From Dehalococcoidia bacterium (GTDB taxonomy: Bacteria; Chloroflexota; Dehalococcoidia; CAUJGQ01): a stretch of 64,000 nt of DNA. This document shows, piece by piece, positions 31,404 through 40,042 of the stretch (the first letter of the stretch is position 1; every line of letters begins with the position of its first letter). Under the pieces are notes generated by a model. That model did not search any database and was not told the DNA's origin. It was given only the letters and a program-made list of their open reading frames with translations. The stretch covers positions 1-64,000 of the forward strand of contig DATGEL010000042.1 of assembly GCA_035310145.1 (NCBI GenBank), written 5' to 3'. The translations under genes and the position numbers were made by a program.

Positions 31404-31640
31404 ATGGTTGACGTCAAGCTGATGCCGATCCTGGCGAAGCGGGCGGCGTCGCGGCAGGAGCGGCTTTCTCTCGACTTCGCGCCGGGGCTGACGCCGGGCG
31501 CCGTGGCCGAGGCCGAGGGCTTCCACGGCCCCGACCTGGAGACGATCCTGGCGATCGTCAACGGCCAGCAGGTAGAGCTGGACACGCCGCTCGCCGACGG
31601 CGACGCGCTCGAACTGCTGGTCGGCATCGCCGGCGGCTGA
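31404..31640 (+). CDS. MoaD/ThiS family sulfur-carrier protein
   Basis: A 78-residue beta-grasp protein ending in the diglycine (VGIAGG) that is adenylated and thiocarboxylated in this family. It could serve molybdopterin or thiamine synthesis, or tungsten cofactor. No partner genes (moaE, thiG, moeB) are adjacent, so the pathway is open. The start ATG 31404 is preceded by GGAGGAG. It lies 107 bases downstream of the enoyl-CoA hydratase gene and converges with the nucleoside hydrolase gene. Confidence 0.85.
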   Translation: MVDVKLMPILAKRAASRQERLSLDFAPGLTPGAVAEAEGFHGPDLETILAIVNGQQVELDTPLADGDALELLVGIAGG

Positions 31641-31653
31641 GCCGGTCCGCGAT

Positions 31654-32610
31654 TCACAACCCCACGGCGCGGTACAGCAGCTTCTTGTAGCCGGCGATGT
31701 CAAGCGACAGCGCGACGCGGACGTTGCCCGCCGCCGTCTCGTCTGCGCCGGGCCGGCGGTCGAGGAGCGTGGCGCCGTAGCTGAGGCCGGGGCGGGTCTC
31801 GATCGCGACCGGGCAGTCGACGTACTCCGGCATCAGCGCCGGGTCGAGCGCGATCGCCATCGCCACCGCGTCGGGAATCGCCGCCTCGCCCTGCCAGCCG
31901 TAGCGGCCGCGGCCCATGCCGCCGATGTATGTGAACATCAGCGAGGCGAAGTGCGGCACTTGTTCGGAGCAGCCCTCCAGCGGCGCATACTCTTCCACCG
32001 TCGAGCGCGCGGGGCCGCGGCATAGCTCGATGCCGGCCATCGTGATCGGCAGGCCGGAGCGGAAGACGATCTGCGCCGCCTCCGCGTCCGCCCAGATGTT
32101 GAACTCCGCGGCCGCGCTGACGTTGCCGGCCAGGCCCGCGGCGCCGCCCATCACCACGCAGCGCCGCACCATGCCGGCGATCTGCGGATCGAGCGAGAGC
32201 GCCAGCGCCACGTTCGTGAGCGGGCCGAGCGTGACCAGCGAGCACGCGCCGGGGGCGGAGCGGATCGTCTCGATCAGCGCGATCGCGGCGTGGCTCTTGC
32301 CCGCTTCTCGCTTCGGCAGAGGGAAGCCGAAGTCGCCGAGGCCGTCTTCGCCGTGCACGTGGCGCGCGTCGCCCGGCTCGCGCAGGAGGGGGCGAGCGCA
32401 GCCCGCGTGCACGGGCACGTCGCTGCCGCACAGCTCGGCGACGTAGAGCGCGTTGCGCGTGGTGTGCTCCAGCGGCGCGTTGCCGGCGACGGTGGTGATC
32501 AGCTCCACGCCGGCGCCGGGATGGCGCAGCGCCATGATCAGCGCCAGGGCGTCGTCGGTGCCGATGTCCGTATCGATGATCAGGCGCAATGGTGCAGCGG
32601 CTGCAGGCAT
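31654..32610 (-). CDS. nucleoside hydrolase
   Basis: A 318-residue enzyme of the inosine-uridine preferring hydrolase family, cleaving the N-glycosidic bond of nucleosides. The calcium-binding motif DTDIGTDDA is at residues 12-20. VTLGPLTNVALAL, the AAEFNIWADAEAA segment and PDAVAMAIALDP (carrying further metal/substrate residues) are conserved. Start ATG 32610 has GGAGGG upstream, and the open frame above it has no homology. The exact base specificity cannot be read. It is divergent from the ridA-like gene, with 115 bases between the starts. Confidence 0.92.
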   Translation of the reverse strand: MPAAAAPLRLIIDTDIGTDDALALIMALRHPGAGVELITTVAGNAPLEHTTRNALYVAELCGSDVPVHAGCARPLLREPGDARHVHGEDGLGDFGFPLPKREAGKSHAAIALIETIRSAPGACSLVTLGPLTNVALALSLDPQIAGMVRRCVVMGGAAGLAGNVSAAAEFNIWADAEAAQIVFRSGLPITMAGIELCRGPARSTVEEYAPLEGCSEQVPHFASLMFTYIGGMGRGRYGWQGEAAIPDAVAMAIALDPALMPEYVDCPVAIETRPGLSYGATLLDRRPGADETAAGNVRVALSLDIAGYKKLLYRAVGL

Positions 32611-32658
32611 GGTGACCGGTCCCTCCGAGCGGCGGCGAAGCCGCCCCGTCACGCAGCG

Positions 32659-32664
32659 TATACT
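32659..32664 (+). promoter_or_regulatory. putative -10 box for the RidA-family gene
   Basis: TATACT stands 61 bases before the GTG start in the divergent region between the nucleoside hydrolase and RidA-family genes. No clear -35 is seen. Confidence 0.3.
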
Positions 32665-32725
32665 GCGCTTGCCGTGCGCCGGGCGCCAGCCATCGCCCCG
32701 GCAATCCCGCGGCCGGAGGCGTGGC

Positions 32726-33214
32726 GTGAAGATCGAAGCGCGGCTGAAGGAGCTGGGGCTTGAGCTGCCGGAGGCGAGCGGGTCAGGGCGCGCGGGGATG
32801 AACTTCGTCACCTGGCGGCGCACCGGCAACCTGGTCTATCTCGCCGGCCACGGACCGAACCGCGGCAGCACGCCGCAGTGGGTGGGCAAGGTCGGCGCGA
32901 AGGAAGAGGGCGGCACGTACAGCGAGGAGCAGGGCTACCAGGCGGCGCGGGAGACGGCAGTCAACCTGCTCGCCACGCTCAAGCTCGCGATCGGCGACCT
33001 GGACAAGGTGCGGCAACTGATCAAGATGCTGGGCATGGTGAACTGCACCCCGCATTTCGGCCGCCAGCCGTATGTGATCAACGGCGCCTCCGACTTCTTC
33101 GTGGAAGTTTTCGGCGAGGCGGGGCGCCACGCGCGGGCGGCCGTGGGCATGCAGTCGCTGCCCAACGAGATGCCTGTGGAGATCGAGCTGATCGTGGAGG
33201 TCGAGCCGGCCTAG
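32726..33214 (+). CDS. RidA family protein (YjgF-like)
   Basis: A 162-residue protein of the long RidA subgroup (KIEARLKELGLELPEA, NLVYLAGHGPNR, YQAARETAVNLLATLKLAIGDLDKV, EIELIVEV at the end). RidA enzymes hydrolyse reactive enamine/imine intermediates released by PLP enzymes. This fits the neighbouring D-threonine aldolase-like gene, though the latter is on the other strand. The catalytic Arg of RidA (near R in NCTPHFGRQPYV region) differs from the classic IPR motif, so function is tentative. GTG start 32726 has GGAGG at 32715-32719. Confidence 0.87.
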   Translation: MKIEARLKELGLELPEASGSGRAGMNFVTWRRTGNLVYLAGHGPNRGSTPQWVGKVGAKEEGGTYSEEQGYQAARETAVNLLATLKLAIGDLDKVRQLIKMLGMVNCTPHFGRQPYVINGASDFFVEVFGEAGRHARAAVGMQSLPNEMPVEIELIVEVEPA

Positions 33215-33221
33215 CCGGCAC

Positions 33222-33674
33222 TCAGCCGGCGGCCGGCCGGAAGCCGCGCGGCGCCCGCGCGACCACGGCGCCCTCGTCCTCGCGTTCGATGCTGAAACCC
33301 GCGGCACGCAGGCCGGCTACCGCTGCCGGAAGCTGCCCACCGCCATCGTCCAGCGCGACCAGCGTGCCGCTCGGAGCCAGTGCCCGCCGGCACTCATTGA
33401 GGGCTGCATCGTCGGCGAGCGTGGCCGCGGAGGCGAGCACGGCGTCGATCGCGTGCGAAAGCAGCGGCAGCGCCCGCGCATCGCAGCGCACCGCTTCCGC
33501 CGCTTCCGGCAGCACGTTCGTCTCCCGCGACGCGCCACCCGCCAACCGGCAGCCGATGAGCAGCAACCGCTCGCCAGGCTGAGCGGCCAGGTCGCGCAGC
33601 ATGGCTTCGTCCAAACCCAGCGCGGGCACCGATTGGCCGGGCGCCGCGCCCGAAAGGAACGGCAGGTGGAACAA
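33222..33674 (-). CDS. SAM-dependent methyltransferase-like protein (truncated core)
   Basis: A 150-residue protein starting at TTG 33674, four bases after the stop of the aldolase gene, so translation is coupled. GERLLLIGCRLAGG stands where a SAM-binding loop would be but lacks the GxGxG pattern. ARALPLLSHAIDAVLAS and ECRRALAPSGTLVALDD match strands 4-5 of a class I methyltransferase. The missing glycine-rich loop and short length suggest a degenerate or regulatory fold member. Confidence 0.55.
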   Translation of the reverse strand: MFHLPFLSGAAPGQSVPALGLDEAMLRDLAAQPGERLLLIGCRLAGGASRETNVLPEAAEAVRCDARALPLLSHAIDAVLASAATLADDAALNECRRALAPSGTLVALDDGGGQLPAAVAGLRAAGFSIEREDEGAVVARAPRGFRPAAG

Positions 33675-33678
33675 GAGT

Positions 33679-34746
33679 CTACTTGTAGGCACGCGCCGCC
33701 TCGATCGGCCAGACGGCGACGACCTCATCGCCGCGCACAACGTTGTACTCGGCGTGCATATTGATCGTGGTGTCGCCGTGCGAGGGCACCAGCTCGACCT
33801 TGTCACCCGGCTGCAGATCCGTGCCGGCCACGTCGAGGTGGCCGTGCTCTTCGCTGAGGCGCAGGATCTTCACCGGCAGTCCGTGCCACTGGCCCTGCGG
33901 CGGCCCGAACTCGCTCGAGAGCGACTTCATGCCGCAGTCCACGATCGCCACGTCGCCGTGCCGCGCGATCACCGTCGTCAGCAGGGTCAGCGCCGGCTGG
34001 CCCAGGTCCGGCCGCACGGCGCGGTAGGCGCCATCCATGAAGACGTACGAGCCGGCCTGGACTTCGGTCACATGCGGCGCGCTGGCGGCGATGTCGAAGG
34101 TGCCGGTGCCGCCGGCGCTGACGATCTCGGGCGCCAGCCCCGCCGCCTGCAGCGCGGCGACGTGGCGGCCGAGCGTGGCCAGCGCGGCATCGGCCAGCTT
34201 AATCCGCTCCTGCGGGTCCTTCTGCAGGACGGCGTGTCCCTCGTAGCCCATGATGCCGCGGTAGCGCACCGGCCCGGCCAGCAGCCGCTGCACCAGCTCG
34301 ACCGTCTCTTCCGGATTGGCCGAGCCGCAGCGGTGCATGCCCGTGTCCACTTCGACGATCGCCTGCGGTGTGCGGCCGCTGCGCGCGGCGCCTTCTTCCA
34401 GCTCGCGGATGTTGAACTCGCTCTCCACCGCGACGATCACCTCGACCGACTCCGGCAGCGCCAGCAGGCGGTCGATCTTCCGCTGGCCAACGACCTGGTT
34501 GGCGATCAGGATCGGGCCGAGGCCGGCGCGGGCCAGCACCTCGGCCTCGCCCAGCTTGGCCGCGGTGATGCCGATCGCGCCGGCCGCGAGCTGGCGCCGC
34601 GCGATCTCGGGCGTCTTCGGCGTCTTGAAGTGCGGCCGCAGCCCGCTGTGCTGGCCGGCGAAGTAGGCGCTCATCGCGGCGATGTTCGCCTCGACCACAT
34701 CCAGATCGAGCAGCAGCGCGGGCGTGTCGACGTCGTGCTTGTTCAT
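33679..34746 (-). CDS. D-threonine aldolase/D-serine dehydratase-like PLP enzyme (alanine racemase fold III)
   Basis: A 355-residue fold-type III PLP enzyme. Lys41 in RPHFKTPKT is the expected Schiff-base residue. The barrel shows IVEVDTGMHRCG and VSAGGTGTFDIA, and the C-terminal domain contains PSHGDTTINMHAEY, the His-bearing metal-site motif of the DSD1/D-threonine aldolase family. It acts in the cytosol, probably cleaving or dehydrating D-beta-hydroxy amino acids. Start ATG 34746. It is first of a two-gene unit with the methyltransferase-like gene and divergent from the Lrp-type gene 122 bases away, which may sense amino acids. Confidence 0.92.
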   Translation of the reverse strand: MNKHDVDTPALLLDLDVVEANIAAMSAYFAGQHSGLRPHFKTPKTPEIARRQLAAGAIGITAAKLGEAEVLARAGLGPILIANQVVGQRKIDRLLALPESVEVIVAVESEFNIRELEEGAARSGRTPQAIVEVDTGMHRCGSANPEETVELVQRLLAGPVRYRGIMGYEGHAVLQKDPQERIKLADAALATLGRHVAALQAAGLAPEIVSAGGTGTFDIAASAPHVTEVQAGSYVFMDGAYRAVRPDLGQPALTLLTTVIARHGDVAIVDCGMKSLSSEFGPPQGQWHGLPVKILRLSEEHGHLDVAGTDLQPGDKVELVPSHGDTTINMHAEYNVVRGDEVVAVWPIEAARAYK

Positions 34747-34868
34747 GGCCGGAGCATAGCACGGGGCACGATCGGCGGGCGCATCGCCTTGACGGCGGCC
34801 GGCGCGGCGGCGACACTGCGGCTGCGAAGGCAGCGACGTGGCGCCTCGCCACGGGCGATGGAGTGAGC

Positions 34869-35126
34869 ATGGCCGTCAAGGCGTACGTGCTGATCGTGAC
34901 CGACCCGGTCCAGACCAAGAGCGTGCTGGCGAAGATCCGCGAGATCGCGGCGGTCAAAGAGTCGCACGAAGTCATGGGACCGTACGACATCGTGGTCGAG
35001 ATCGAGGTCGACGACCTGGCCGAGATCCCGCCGATCCTGGGCGAGGGCATCCGTCGCATCGACGGCATCGAGAGCACGACCAGCCTGGTGACGTTTCCGG
35101 AAAAGGGCGCAGGGCGCAGGGCGTAG
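34869..35126 (+). CDS. Lrp/AsnC ligand-binding (RAM) domain protein
   Basis: An 85-residue stand-alone RAM domain (alpha-beta sandwich): KAYVLIVTDPVQTKSVLAKI, KESHEVMGPYDIVVEIEVDD, STTSLVTF. Such proteins bind amino acids and oligomerise but lack the DNA-binding helix-turn-helix of Lrp. GGAG lies 5 bases before ATG 34869. An upstream in-frame GTG at 34863 would add two residues. The stop is within a GGGCGTAGGG repeat. Divergent neighbour of a D-amino acid enzyme gene. Confidence 0.88.
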   Translation: MAVKAYVLIVTDPVQTKSVLAKIREIAAVKESHEVMGPYDIVVEIEVDDLAEIPPILGEGIRRIDGIESTTSLVTFPEKGAGRRA

Positions 35127-35301
35127 GGTAGAGGAGCCGGGGTGGCCGGCAAGCGCCGGTCAATCCGCCGTGAGCGGCCGGCGGGTCTCGTGGATCGAGG
35201 CTGAGCCGCGGCGGCGATCTTCGACGGTTGCGCCGCGCTGAAGCTACTCTCGCCTTCATTCCTACGCCCTACGCCCTACGCGCCCTACGCCCTACGCCCT
35301 C
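35105..35301. repeat. heptamer repeats in opposite orientation around the 35.1-35.3 kb gap
   Basis: GGGCGCA-GGGCGCA-GGGCGTA at 35105-35125 overlaps the Lrp-type stop. The complement, five to six CCCTACG-type units, runs at 35261-35301 and ends 11 bases before the SDR start, just ahead of its GGAGG. Similar units flank the cysteinyl-tRNA synthetase-type gene. The 130 bases between contain no gene. Confidence 0.7.
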
Positions 35302-35312
35302 GGAGGTTTTCT

Positions 35313-36110
35313 ATGAAGCTCGACGGCAAAGTCGCGATCGTGACCGGCGGCGGGCGCGGCATCGGCCGCGGCATCGTGCAATGCCTCGCCGACGAAGGCG
35401 CGGCGATCGTCATTCCCGACATCGACATGGCCCATGCCGAGCAGGCGGCGGCGGAGCTGCAGGCGCAGGGGCGCAGGGCGCTGGCGCTGCGCATGGACGT
35501 ACGCCGCCAGGCCGAGGCCGATGCGATGGCGCGCCGCGCGCTGGAGGAGTTCGGCGCGATCGACATCCTCGTCAACAATGCCGGCGTGGCGACGAAGCGG
35601 CGCGGCCTGCCCTTTACCAACCTGCTCGAAGAAGACTGGGACTGGTGCTACGAGGTCAACGTCAAGGGCGTGTTCATCGTCAGCAAGGCCGTGGCGCCGG
35701 CGATGAAGGAGCGGCGCAGCGGTAAGATCGTCAACATCGCCTCGATCGCCGGGCGGCAGGGCGTGGAGTCGATCCCGCACTACGCCGTCTCCAAGGCGGG
35801 CGTCATCTCCTTCACGCAGGCGCTGGCCAAAGAACTGGGACGCTACAACATCAACGTCAACGCGATCTGTCCCGGCCTGCTCTGGACGCCGATGTGGGAG
35901 CAGCTCGAATCGGTCTTCAAAGGCAGCGAGGATCCCGAAGTCGTGCGCCGGCGCGAGGTGTTCGAGCGCACGATCGAGCGCGGCACGCCGCTGGGCCGCG
36001 AACAGACGCCAGAAGACATCGGCAAGCTGGCCGCATTCTTGTGCTCCGAGGACGCGAAGAACATCACCGGCCAGGCGATCAACGTCGACGGCGGGCAGAT
36101 GCTCAACTGA
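35313..36110 (+). CDS. SDR family NAD(P)-dependent oxidoreductase
   Basis: A 265-residue classical short-chain dehydrogenase. The cofactor motif TGGGRGIGRGI begins at residue 11, acidic D36-region residues (PDIDMA) favour NAD(H), and NNAG follows. The catalytic Tyr157 and Lys161 lie in HYAVSKAG, with Ser in IASIAGR. The C-terminal GGQMLN is typical. Substrate unknown. ATG 35313 follows GGAGG at 35302-35306. Confidence 0.92.
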   Translation: MKLDGKVAIVTGGGRGIGRGIVQCLADEGAAIVIPDIDMAHAEQAAAELQAQGRRALALRMDVRRQAEADAMARRALEEFGAIDILVNNAGVATKRRGLPFTNLLEEDWDWCYEVNVKGVFIVSKAVAPAMKERRSGKIVNIASIAGRQGVESIPHYAVSKAGVISFTQALAKELGRYNINVNAICPGLLWTPMWEQLESVFKGSEDPEVVRRREVFERTIERGTPLGREQTPEDIGKLAAFLCSEDAKNITGQAINVDGGQMLN

Positions 36111-36181
36111 ATCGTAACCAATTGCAGGTGTCACCTTTGTAACGTTTGCCGAAACGGCGGCAGCGACAAGGGCGGGCCTGC

Positions 36182-36187
36182 TATGAT
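36182..36187 (+). promoter_or_regulatory. putative -10 box upstream of the DUF6788-ClpN gene
   Basis: TATGAT lies 54 bases before the GTG start at 36241. No good -35 is apparent in the GC-rich stretch above. Confidence 0.3.
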
Positions 36188-36240
36188 GCGCGTGCACTGG
36201 GAACGCCCGTCGTGTTCCCGCGCGGAAAGCCTGCTGACCG

Positions 36241-37002
36241 GTGGACGCCTCCTTCAGCTTCGATGGCCGCACCTACCGGCCGCAGCTCGTGCGCTGCGGC
36301 AAGGTGGGCTGCAAGACCTGCGCCCGCAAAGGCGGCCACGGGCCGTACTGGTACGCCTTCTGGAAGGAGAAGGCGCGCACCGTCAGCCGCTACATCGGCA
36401 AGGTGCTGCCGCCCGGCGTCACACCGCCGGCAAGCGCCGTCGCCTCGCCGCCCGGCTGGCGGCTGGCGAAGTGCACACCGGCGGCGCAGCGCGTGCTGCT
36501 TGCCGCCTGGCAGTCGGCCGACTACGGCCGGCTCTACCCGGAGCACCTGCTGCTGGCGCTGGCACGGCTGGAGGATGGCACCGGCGCCCGCGCTTTGCAT
36601 GCGCTGGGTGTGAATGAGGCGACGCTGCGGCCACTGCTGGCGAACGTAACGCTCGCCTCGACCGCGGTAAGCGGCCGCAAGCTGGCGCAACTGGCCACGA
36701 ACGAGGCGCGGCGCTGGCACGACCCGGCGATCGGCACGGAGCATCTGCTGCTCGCTGTGGTGCGGCTCGCCGCCCTGCCGATGGTCGCCTCACTGGCGCG
36801 CCAGGGCGTCTCGCTGGAGAAGGCGATGGCGGCGGTGACGGCGCTGCGCGGCCTGCCCAGCGCCGGCAAGAAGTGCCTCTCCTGCCGCAAGCCGCTGCGG
36901 GCCAACTGGAACTTCTGCCCGCACTGCGGCGGCGCCCGCGCCCAGCCCGACGCTTTGCCCGCCGCGGCGACGGCCCGCGCCGAGGCGCCGGCAGGGCTGT
37001 GA
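36241..37002 (+). CDS. DUF6788-like, Clp-N and zinc-ribbon fusion protein
   Basis: A 253-residue protein of unusual layout. Residues 10-60 (RPQLVRCGKVGCKTCARKGG then GPYWYAFWKE...SRYIGKVL) match the DUF6788-type module that usually sits with transposon or phage proteins. Residues 75-205 carry two Clp-N-like helical repeats (YPEHLLLALARLEDG and [17 protein letters not shown], as in ClpA/ClpC N-domains). Residues 217-235 form a zinc ribbon (CLSCRKPL and CPHCGG). No ATPase is present. It could be an adaptor that uses a ClpC-type substrate-recognition fold. GTG at 36241 is the first codon before homology; the ribosome site is weak. Confidence 0.75.
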   Translation: MDASFSFDGRTYRPQLVRCGKVGCKTCARKGGHGPYWYAFWKEKARTVSRYIGKVLPPGVTPPASAVASPPGWRLAKCTPAAQRVLLAAWQSADYGRLYPEHLLLALARLEDGTGARALHALGVNEATLRPLLANVTLASTAVSGRKLAQLATNEARRWHDPAIGTEHLLLAVVRLAALPMVASLARQGVSLEKAMAAVTALRGLPSAGKKCLSCRKPLRANWNFCPHCGGARAQPDALPAAATARAEAPAGL

Positions 37003-37109
37003 CCGCTCGGTTCGGCACCTTTGGGATGGCTGCAACGCCGGCTCGCTGCCCCGGCGGCACGCAGGCATTGCAGCCGCGACGCGGGCGTTGAAGCCGGGTC
37101 CGCAGGAAC

Positions 37110-38012
37110 GTGATCGTGACAGAGCACCTCGCCGCCGCCGCGCAGCTCGGGCCCGCCTCGCCCTCTCGCGCCGCAACCGTGGCGCGCATCGTGAGCCTGA
37201 TCACCGCCGCTGCCGGCGCCGGCGCAGAGCTGGTCGTCTTTCCCGAGCTGGCGCTCACTCCCTACTTTCCGGCGGCCATCCACGACGACGTAAGCCGCTG
37301 GTTCGAGCAGGAGCTGCCCTCGCCGGAGACGTGGGCGATCTTCGAAGCGGCGGCGCAGCGGCGGATCGCGGTGATGCTGCCCTTCGCCGAGCAGGACGGC
37401 GATGCCCGCTTCATGAGCGCGGTGCTGATCGACGCCCACGGCAAGGGGGCCGGGCGCTATCGCAAGAACCACATTCCGGGGCGGGTGGATCCGGCACCGG
37501 ACGGCAGAGACGCCTGCTACGAGAAGCGCTACTTCGCACCGGGCGATCTCGGCTACCCGCTCTACGATTCGCCGGTGGGCAAGCTGGGCATGCTGATCTG
37601 CTATGACCTGCGCTTTCCCGAGTCCTACCGTTGCTGCGGCCTGGCCGGGGCCGAGCTGATCGGCATCGGCTACAACACGGATCTGGGCAGCGAGTTCACG
37701 GGCGACAGGGCGCTGGAGTTGGGCCAGGAACGGCACGAGCTGCCGATGCGCGCCGGGGCGGCCGCAAACGGCGTCTACGTCATCGCCGCCGGCAAGGGGG
37801 GCGAAGAAGCGGGCATCCGCTACCTCGGCGGCAGCTGCATCATCGCCCCAAACGGCGAGATCATCGCCAGGGCGCGCGGCGACGGCGACGAGCTGGTGAT
37901 GGCGAAGATCGACCGTGAGCGCGGGCGCGCGATCCGCGAGCGGCTGAACCTGGCGCAGAACCGCCGTCCCGAGCAGTACGGCATTCTCACCCGCGTGCGG
38001 GCAGCGGTGTAG
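37110..38012 (+). CDS. carbon-nitrogen hydrolase (nitrilase superfamily)
   Basis: A 300-residue amidase/carbamoylase-type enzyme with the Glu-Lys-Cys triad: Glu45 (VFPELAL), Lys119 (RYRKNHIPG) and Cys164 (MLICYDLRFPE). The segment ELGQERHELPMRAGAAANG resembles N-carbamoyl-D-amino acid hydrolases and N-carbamoylputrescine amidases. It is cytosolic. GTG start 37110, with a GCAGGAA stretch upstream. Which amide or carbamoyl substrate is used cannot be read. It stands 107 bases after the DUF6788-ClpN gene and converges with the methyltransferase gene at 38049. Confidence 0.9.
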   Translation: MIVTEHLAAAAQLGPASPSRAATVARIVSLITAAAGAGAELVVFPELALTPYFPAAIHDDVSRWFEQELPSPETWAIFEAAAQRRIAVMLPFAEQDGDARFMSAVLIDAHGKGAGRYRKNHIPGRVDPAPDGRDACYEKRYFAPGDLGYPLYDSPVGKLGMLICYDLRFPESYRCCGLAGAELIGIGYNTDLGSEFTGDRALELGQERHELPMRAGAAANGVYVIAAGKGGEEAGIRYLGGSCIIAPNGEIIARARGDGDELVMAKIDRERGRAIRERLNLAQNRRPEQYGILTRVRAAV

Positions 38013-38048
38013 CCGGCCGGAGAGTATCCGGGCAGCGGCGGGCGGAAC

Positions 38049-38903
38049 TCAGCCGTGCGACCGCGTCTCCCAGGTAATCAGCAGCTCGCGCACCTCCGGC
38101 AACCAGCGCGGGAAGTAGCCGCCGCCGTCGTGCGTGAACAGCGCGTCGAAGCGCGCCTCGATGCGCGCCCGGGCCGTCGCGTTCTCCTCGTCGCGCAGGG
38201 CGACAAGCGCCCGCTGCACGGCCTCTTCGCGTGTGCGCGGCCGCGCGGCGTTGTGCCCCCGCTCGGGCAGCACGCGCACGTCGGGCAGAATGCCCAGCTC
38301 CCAGATCGCTGGCAGCAGCTCGCGGTACGAGGGCACCGGCTGCTGCGGCTCGCCGTAGACCAGCGCGAACAGCGGCGCGTTCTCGACCGACGGCGCCACG
38401 CTCCAGAGCGTGATCAGCACGCGGCGCCGCGCGGCCCGCTCAAGCGTGCGGATGAAGGCGTCGATCTCGCGCACGAAGTAGGTGAGGTTCGCCACCAGCA
38501 CCACGTCGCCGCGCAGGTCGCCCAGCGACTGCCAATCCGCCCGCACCTGGTGCACGTTGCCGATATCCGCCTTGGCGGCGCACTCGGCAAACTCGGCCTG
38601 CATCGCCGCGGAGGGATCGAGGTTGATCAGCTCGCGGCAGCGCATCGCCAGCGGCAGGCCGACGCGCCCGGCGCCGCCACCCACGTCCAACACCACGTCA
38701 TCACGTTCGACATAGGCTGCCACGGCCGCGAGGTTGGGCGACGGCTCGCGCCGCGGGTCGAGGCGGAAGCGGCGGGCGTTGGCGCCGCTCCAGCGGTCGC
38801 GCGGCCACGGGCCGCCGTGCAGCCGCTCGCGCTGCGCGGTCACGGCATCGATCATCGCTTCGTAACAGGCGATCGCCGAGACCGGCTCGGATTCCTTGAT
38901 CAT
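38049..38903 (-). CDS. class I SAM-dependent methyltransferase
   Basis: A 284-residue methyltransferase with SAM loop VLDVGGGAGRVGLPLA (about residue 71-86), acidic ribose-binding LINLDPSAAM and VVLVANLTYFV strand 4. The remaining C-terminal part (about 130 residues) is helical and not diagnostic. Start ATG 38903 overlaps the mrp stop by 4 bases (ATGA), so it is translated from the same message. Substrate unknown. Confidence 0.88.
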   Translation of the reverse strand: MIKESEPVSAIACYEAMIDAVTAQRERLHGGPWPRDRWSGANARRFRLDPRREPSPNLAAVAAYVERDDVVLDVGGGAGRVGLPLAMRCRELINLDPSAAMQAEFAECAAKADIGNVHQVRADWQSLGDLRGDVVLVANLTYFVREIDAFIRTLERAARRRVLITLWSVAPSVENAPLFALVYGEPQQPVPSYRELLPAIWELGILPDVRVLPERGHNAARPRTREEAVQRALVALRDEENATARARIEARFDALFTHDGGGYFPRWLPEVRELLITWETRSHG

Positions 38904-40042
38904 GCCGGCTCCTCTGACTCTGCGCGGTCGCGCTCGGCGAGCCAGCGGCGCACGGCGCCGCCGATCCGTGCGAACTCGCGCGCGATCGGTCCGCGCGGAT
39001 CGCCCAGCACCAGCGGGCGGCCCTCGTCTGCCGTGACCGAAAGCTGCACGTCGAAGGGAACGCGGCCCAGCACCGGCACCCCGGCCTGCAGGAGCCGCGG
39101 CGAAAGGCGGTACATGTCAATCGCTTCAGAGCAGTGCGGGCAGGTGAGCGATGCCATGTTCTGCACCATGCCCAGCACCGGCACGCCGCGCTCGCGCAGC
39201 AGCGTCAGCGTGCGCTCGGCGTCCATCTGCGCCAGGTCCTGCGGCGTGGTGACGAAGATCGCGCCGGAGAGCGGCAGCTCGCCCGCCATCACCTGCAGCT
39301 CCTCGCCCGTGCCGGGCGGCGCGTCAATCAGCAGCACGTCCGCGGCCCAGGCAGTCTGGAAGATGAAGCCGCGCAGCAGCGCCGAGACCAGCATGCGGCT
39401 GGAGATCACCGGCGGCAGGCGCTCCGGCACCTCGAAGCGCACGGAGACGAGCTCGACGCCGTAGCGGATCAGCGGCCGGCGCCAGGCCGAGGGTGCGGTG
39501 GCCGAGATCGCGAACGTGCGCATCCGGCGCGGCCGCTCCGTCAGGCTGGCGCCGAGCATGTGCGGCACGTCCGGCGCGTTGAGATCGCCGTCGATCAGCC
39601 CGACAGCGAGCCCCATCGCCGTCAGCGTGAGGGCCAGGTTCACCGCGACGGTGGATTTGCCGACGCCGCCCTTGCCGCCCAGCACGGCCAGCACATGCTT
39701 GCGCTCGCCGAAGCCTGCGCCGCCGCGGTAGACGCGGCTGCCGGCGCGCACCTCGATCGCCGCGTCGGGAAACGCGGGGCGCAGCCGCCTGAACACCCGC
39801 ATCAGCGGATCGCGCTCGACCGCTCCGCCTTCGCCGGCTGCGACGCGTTCGACAATGCGCGGCGCCGCCCCGCCGCCCGTGGCCCCGGCCGCGGCCTCGC
39901 CGCCGAGCGTGACGACGACCCAGCCATCGGCGCAGAGCACCTCGGCCAGCTCGCCCTCAGCCAGCACCGGCGGCGAACCGTCCGCGCCGGCGGTAAGCAA
40001 CGCGCCGCGGACCGCCCGCATGTCCGGCGCTGCGTCCGCCAT
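38900..40042 (-). CDS. Mrp/NBP35 family iron-sulfur carrier ATPase
   Basis: A 380-residue P-loop protein. The deviant Walker A GGKGGVGKST sits near residue 121-130, with Walker A' DGDLNAPDVP and the DAPPGTGEE switch. A CxxC motif (CPHC) near residue 303 is the cluster-binding pair of Mrp proteins. The N-terminal 110 residues carry a poorly conserved DUF59-like or unrelated domain. It delivers 4Fe-4S clusters in the cytosol. Its ATG (40042) overlaps the stop of an enoyl-CoA hydratase fragment (TGATG). Confidence 0.92.
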   Translation of the reverse strand: MADAAPDMRAVRGALLTAGADGSPPVLAEGELAEVLCADGWVVVTLGGEAAAGATGGGAAPRIVERVAAGEGGAVERDPLMRVFRRLRPAFPDAAIEVRAGSRVYRGGAGFGERKHVLAVLGGKGGVGKSTVAVNLALTLTAMGLAVGLIDGDLNAPDVPHMLGASLTERPRRMRTFAISATAPSAWRRPLIRYGVELVSVRFEVPERLPPVISSRMLVSALLRGFIFQTAWAADVLLIDAPPGTGEELQVMAGELPLSGAIFVTTPQDLAQMDAERTLTLLRERGVPVLGMVQNMASLTCPHCSEAIDMYRLSPRLLQAGVPVLGRVPFDVQLSVTADEGRPLVLGDPRGPIAREFARIGGAVRRWLAERDRAESEEPA

